Of a DNA stretch of 64,000 nucleotides, positions 60,493 to 64,000 are shown piece after piece; the stretch's first letter is position 1; each line of letters opens with the position of its first letter. Where the stretch lies: positions 1,246,071 through 1,310,070 of the forward strand of contig JANPYM010000012.1 in the NCBI GenBank assembly GCA_025890175.1, in the 5' to 3' direction. A program made the translations under genes and the position numbers. Under the pieces are notes generated by a model. The model was given only the letters and a program-made list of their open reading frames with translations. It was not told where the DNA came from and did no database searches. Origin of the DNA: Ciborinia camelliae. Its lineage: Eukaryota > Ascomycota > Leotiomycetes > Helotiales > Sclerotiniaceae.

Positions 60493-60981
60493 CTACACGA
60501 CCCTGCATAAGAGCATACCACCCACTCTCCTCTCTACACATTCTCTTGCCTCCATGATTCCACTCGATGTACTGATATAAATACACTCCCCGGGTTTCCT
60601 CAGACCCTGCACAAAGTTTGCATCTTTTCCTCTAACAATCTTCGAAAGTCCTTCTACATCCATCCAAATTCTCTTTGTAGGTTTGCTGATTACCGACATC
60701 TTACTCAACACCGGCTCATTATTCCAATACTTCAATCCTAACCACAACCTTCTTGTTGAGATATTTCGCTGTGTAACAGGCTCTGGTACATATGTGGATA
60801 GTTCGTCCATAGGAGGGGGAGTAAGGCCACCGCGGGTGACGGATGATAGGAATCCAGAGGATTGGAGACCGAGCATGAGAGTGAGGATCATGTTCGAGGA
60901 GGGGACGGAGGTAAGCCCAAGTCGGGCCTTCGAGGCATTTTGGAGATGTGAAGATACGTGGGAGAGAGTTACGAGAGACAT
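60493..60981 (-). CDS. MRPS8: Mitochondrial small-subunit ribosomal protein uS8m
   Basis: Single exon, 162 residues. It matches the bacterial/mitochondrial S8 family: the N-terminal helix ...LSHVSSHLQNASKARLG, RRLWLGLKYWNNEPVLSKMSVISKPTKRIW in the middle and the C-terminal signature GIMEARECVERRVGGMLLCRV. uS8m binds the small-subunit rRNA and is needed for assembly of the mitochondrial ribosome. The start is the ATG at 60981, with the S8-type helix right after it; mitochondrial S8 proteins often lack an obvious cleavable presequence. Confidence 0.92.
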   Translation of the reverse strand: MSLVTLSHVSSHLQNASKARLGLTSVPSSNMILTLMLGLQSSGFLSSVTRGGLTPPPMDELSTYVPEPVTQRNISTRRLWLGLKYWNNEPVLSKMSVISKPTKRIWMDVEGLSKIVRGKDANFVQGLRKPGECIYISTSSGIMEARECVERRVGGMLLCRVV

Positions 60982-61581
60982 AATGGGGACTGGGAGTCTC
61001 TAAGACAGATTCGCAAGCCCGCGCGGGCACAATTGTTCAGATCTATCAGGGATATCTTCTTCGAGATTGGAGATGTGGGTGAGATGCTGAGGGAATTGTT
61101 AGCTAGTTTTTTCTTGAAATGAGGTTGGAATTGCAACCTCCAGATTTCAGGAGGATTTACATTCGCAGTTTCAGTAATTGTGGCTTCGAAAGAATCTCAT
61201 ATAACACTTTGAGGTTATTCGTCTCGGATTATTTCAATCGCGGCCCATAAACCAAAATAATTTATCTCTGCCTTATCTAATCGCAATAATCTTGTAAGGC
61301 TTTAAGGCAGGAAGCATCTATCACCTCAATTCCACCACCTCATTGGTTCTCACTTCATGCACCTTGCCGCCGACATGGGCACTCCCCCATGTTGCAGGTA
61401 ATTCGCCATGAAATATTGTAAGTTTCATCTATTTCTACTGCTTCCTTTCTCTCTCTTCTCTCTCACTAAGTATTTTTTTCATTCTTCATTTCTCCGTTGT
61501 TCCTTTCGTTGAGCGAAAAAAAGCATCCAGCTTCACTTTTTCAGTATCTGTTCAGCTATCAATAATCGCAGGTCGATAATA
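60982..61581. promoter_or_regulatory. Divergent promoter region
   Basis: Separates the uS8m gene and the proline-rich protein gene. A pyrimidine-rich CTCTC stretch at about 61439-61470 precedes the latter. No other element recognised. Confidence 0.4.
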
Positions 61582-63317
61582 ATGGCAGCACGACCAGGGG
61601 AGGATCTTGCAGCTACTTTGTAAGTGAAAGCCCTTGAATCTCTTCTTAATTCCTGGGTCTAATACGTTGCAGGTTTGCAGATATACATTATTTCTATGGA
61701 CCACCAACGGCCAAACCCCTTCATCACAGATTTGATAAAGGGTCGTATGTATATCTTTTCGAGAATCCAGGGCAGAGAAGAGCTCGTCTTGAAATAGCCA
61801 ACAATGCTGGTACTCCGGATCAAGATGCTTTCACTGGCCGTAAGTATCATATATGCGAAATGAATACGAAAGTCACATCCGCTGATACATTTAACAGATC
61901 TCGATTCTGCCCATGTTAAATACTCTTATAAGCATACCACACTCGTCTCTTTAACTGTAGATGGACCAAATGGACAGCAAAGAAATAGCCCCATTGGTAC
62001 TCAAGAATGGCATTTACCAACTTTCGATCCTCGGAATGAGACCAAATACATGTACAGACTTCACACGATTGATTTATACTTCTGGAATAAGGAAGATGCA
62101 CTCAATTTTGTGAATGGAGTTCGGAGAGTCTTACCTCAACATCAGATTACACTAGAGGATGAGCCGGTACCACCACCACCTCATGCAGATGATATGAGCC
62201 CAGTGGTTCGACAGTTGGAGAATGTAGCTATCTCGGACCCCTCATACCAACATGGTAGAACCAAGACATCTAGAACTTCCCCTCCAGCTGCTATAAATGT
62301 CTCATTTCCTGGACCGCCAAGTTCCTCAAGTCAACAATCACAAGTCCCTACTACCTTTGCGCCAATGGCATACAATCCAGCTGCACCAGCTGCCCCTGAA
62401 GTTATCCAGCATCGAGAAAAGACTCCTCCGCCAGAAGATGGTGCTGGAAATCCTCTTGTTCATGCAGCAACCTCAGATCAAGGACAGTTCTCACCACCCT
62501 CCCAATTTCATCAACATTCAGGCTTTTCTGCACCAGCCCCACCACCGCAATTCCAAAGACAGCAAACTTTCCCTACGATGTCTCCACCACAGCAGGCGCA
62601 CGGACAAGGAAGTTTCTCAGCAGCAACCCCACCACAACATACCAGTACCCCTCCGAACTCCAACTATTTTCCCGGCTCAATCCCATCTACAACCACACTC
62701 CGCTCCCCCTTCTCTCCACAATTCCCTCCCCAAACCCCTTCATTCGCACCTCCACCTACGACAAGCAGTCCCAATACTTTTGCGCCACCACCCACCGATA
62801 ACAACCCACCCCTCGCAAGCCCCACTGGCCCCGCACCTCCCGCCTATTCTTCTCCTCCCCTCTCCCCCCAACCATGCCCCTATAACTCAATACGCAACCT
62901 TCCCCTCTACCCCCTCCTACCCAACCCACAATCTACCTACCCCTGGCCTCTTCTCCCCCCGGTTTCGCCCCCCAACACCAAAACCTCCCTGTTTCCTCCC
63001 CCACCCCTGGCCTCCAGCCTATTCAACCTTTATCCCCTCCCGGAGGATTCTCAAACTATACATACACCGGGGCGCAAACTTCCACCGGGCAACCATTAAT
63101 GACTCAAAGTGATTATAACATCCATCAGCAAGTTTACAGACCGACAGAGGTAGAGGCGAAGTCGAAGAAGGGAAATGGGGGAAAGAAAGGGAAGGGAGAT
63201 GCGGAGAATGGAAAGGGGAAGGAAAAAGGACCGAGAGGGCGGTTGGAGGATAATGCCGGCAGGTTGGAAAAGGGCGTTACGGGAATTTTGAAAAAGTTTG
63301 AGAAGAAATATGGTTAA
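61582..63317 (+). pseudogene. Proline-rich protein with PH-like N-terminal part; frame broken twice
   Basis: Exons: 61582-61619, 61673-61839 and 61898-63317. The introns of 53 and 58 bp have GTAAGT donors and branch TCTAATAC or GCTGATAC. The N-terminal ~170 residues are well-ordered (FADIHYFYGPPTAKPLHHRF, YVYLFENPGQRRARLEIAN, YMYRLHTIDLYFWNKEDALNFVNGV) and look like a PH/EVH1-type fold, with a long Pro/Gln/Ser-rich region after and a Lys/Gly-rich C terminus (VEAKSKKGNGGKKGKG). In the last exon the sensible reading changes frame twice by +1, at the C6 runs 62864-62869 and 62955-62960; after each, the protein-like sequence continues in the next frame to 63317. The homopolymer positions make base-call errors the likeliest cause, so this may be an intact gene. 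Function unknown. Confidence 0.62.
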
Positions 63318-64000
63318 GTCCCAATGATGGATTGTTATTGAGATGGGGGGGAAATGAGGCGATGTCGTTGTTGTTGTTAATGTTGTAATGAAGTTATTTG
63401 TGTGTTTTCATTTCATCATATCTCATGCATGTTATTTAGCCGGCCTTTTTATTTATGGATGGATGGATACCTCTCAAAACATTAAACTTGGAAAATGTGT
63501 AATTCACTGAGTCATTGTTGTTCAATCATTTATTCATTTATTCGTTTATTCGTTTATTCGTTTATTCGTTTATCATATCATCCCGCCTCCCATCCCATCC
63601 CATCTCATGACTAAATAAATGTATGTGAAATGTATAGGTACTCACTCACTCACTCTCTCGATAGGTATCAATTGATCAATAGGTAGGTAGGTGGGTTATA
63701 TAAAGAACTTTGGAAAGGTACCACCTACCTACCTACCTACCTACCTACCTACCTATCTACCTAATAAATATATATTCTCTATATCGATATCTAGGTATAT
63801 CTTCACCTTCATCTTCATCTTTCCTTACTAGGTAGGTACCTATAGGTATACCATACCATTCGATTCTATCCGATTCAATTCGAGCCAATGCTAGCCTAGG
63901 TAGGTGGGTAGGTATTTTACTCCGGTACAAGTATCTATCTACTTCAGTATAAGTATCTAATTAACAACAATGACAACGACAATCTAATCTTCCAGTTCTC
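63318..64000. repeat. Simple-repeat-rich 3' flank
   Basis: Contains TTCGTTTA arrays at about 63540-63572, CTAC units at 63721-63753, and several TAGGTAGGTA/TAGGTACCTA motifs to the end of the window. No gene seen. Confidence 0.6.

Noticed and set aside
60683..61003. 106-codon plus-strand frame
   Set aside because: Antisense shadow of the mitochondrial uS8m gene.

Overview
The window looks like nuclear DNA of a filamentous ascomycete (Pezizomycotina; the gene set would suit a leotiomycete, but that is inference). The reasons are introns of about 50-130 bp with GTAAGT-type donors and CTAAC/CTGAC branch sites, typical fungal families (SAT4-type rhodopsin-domain protein, Clr5 domain, FluG-like protein, fungal hybrid phytochrome, MARVEL protein, IKS kinase), and AT-rich blocks whose copies differ only by transitions, as expected of repeat-induced point mutation (RIP).

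Layout. 1-2.3 kb is an almost GC-free, apparently RIP-decayed block. At 2.3-2.95 kb a 631-bp non-autonomous LTR element with a perfect 5-bp target duplication has inserted into the 3' end of a Clr5-domain gene (2.9-4.2 kb). From 5.5 to 18.6 kb come a Cys-rich single-pass membrane protein, DPH2, a MARVEL-like protein, a long microsatellite stretch, an MFS transporter, a SAT4/rhodopsin-domain protein and a small secreted cysteine-rich protein. From 18.8 to 23.4 kb lies a gene-poor block with a hAT-like MITE, a 13-bp tandem array and a higher-order minisatellite. Then follow an amidase (23.4-25.4), a tail-anchored protein with three PPxY motifs (26.0-26.5), a tiny membrane protein (27.5), and a second gene-poor block (27.7-35.3) holding another hAT-like MITE with a perfect 8-bp target duplication. 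From 35.4 kb the window is dense and mostly housekeeping: IKS-type kinase, two unknown membrane-anchored proteins, FAT1-like acyl-CoA synthetase, PIG-S, WDR6-like protein, phytochrome, FluG-like protein, mitochondrial uS8m, and a proline-rich protein whose reading frame is broken twice at C6 runs.

How genes relate. There is no operon and I see no biosynthetic cluster. The phytochrome and the FluG-like gene are divergently transcribed from a shared 1.4-kb interval; both families act in light or developmental signalling in other fungi, so the pairing is suggestive only. The most noteworthy items are the phytochrome whose kinase H-box carries Ala where the phospho-accepting His is expected, the LTR element that supplies the last codons of the Clr5 gene, the secreted cysteine-rich protein next to a hAT-like MITE, and two newly delimited MITEs. 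Exon structures were deduced by eye from frame, splice signals and family conservation; all spliced models sum to whole codons.
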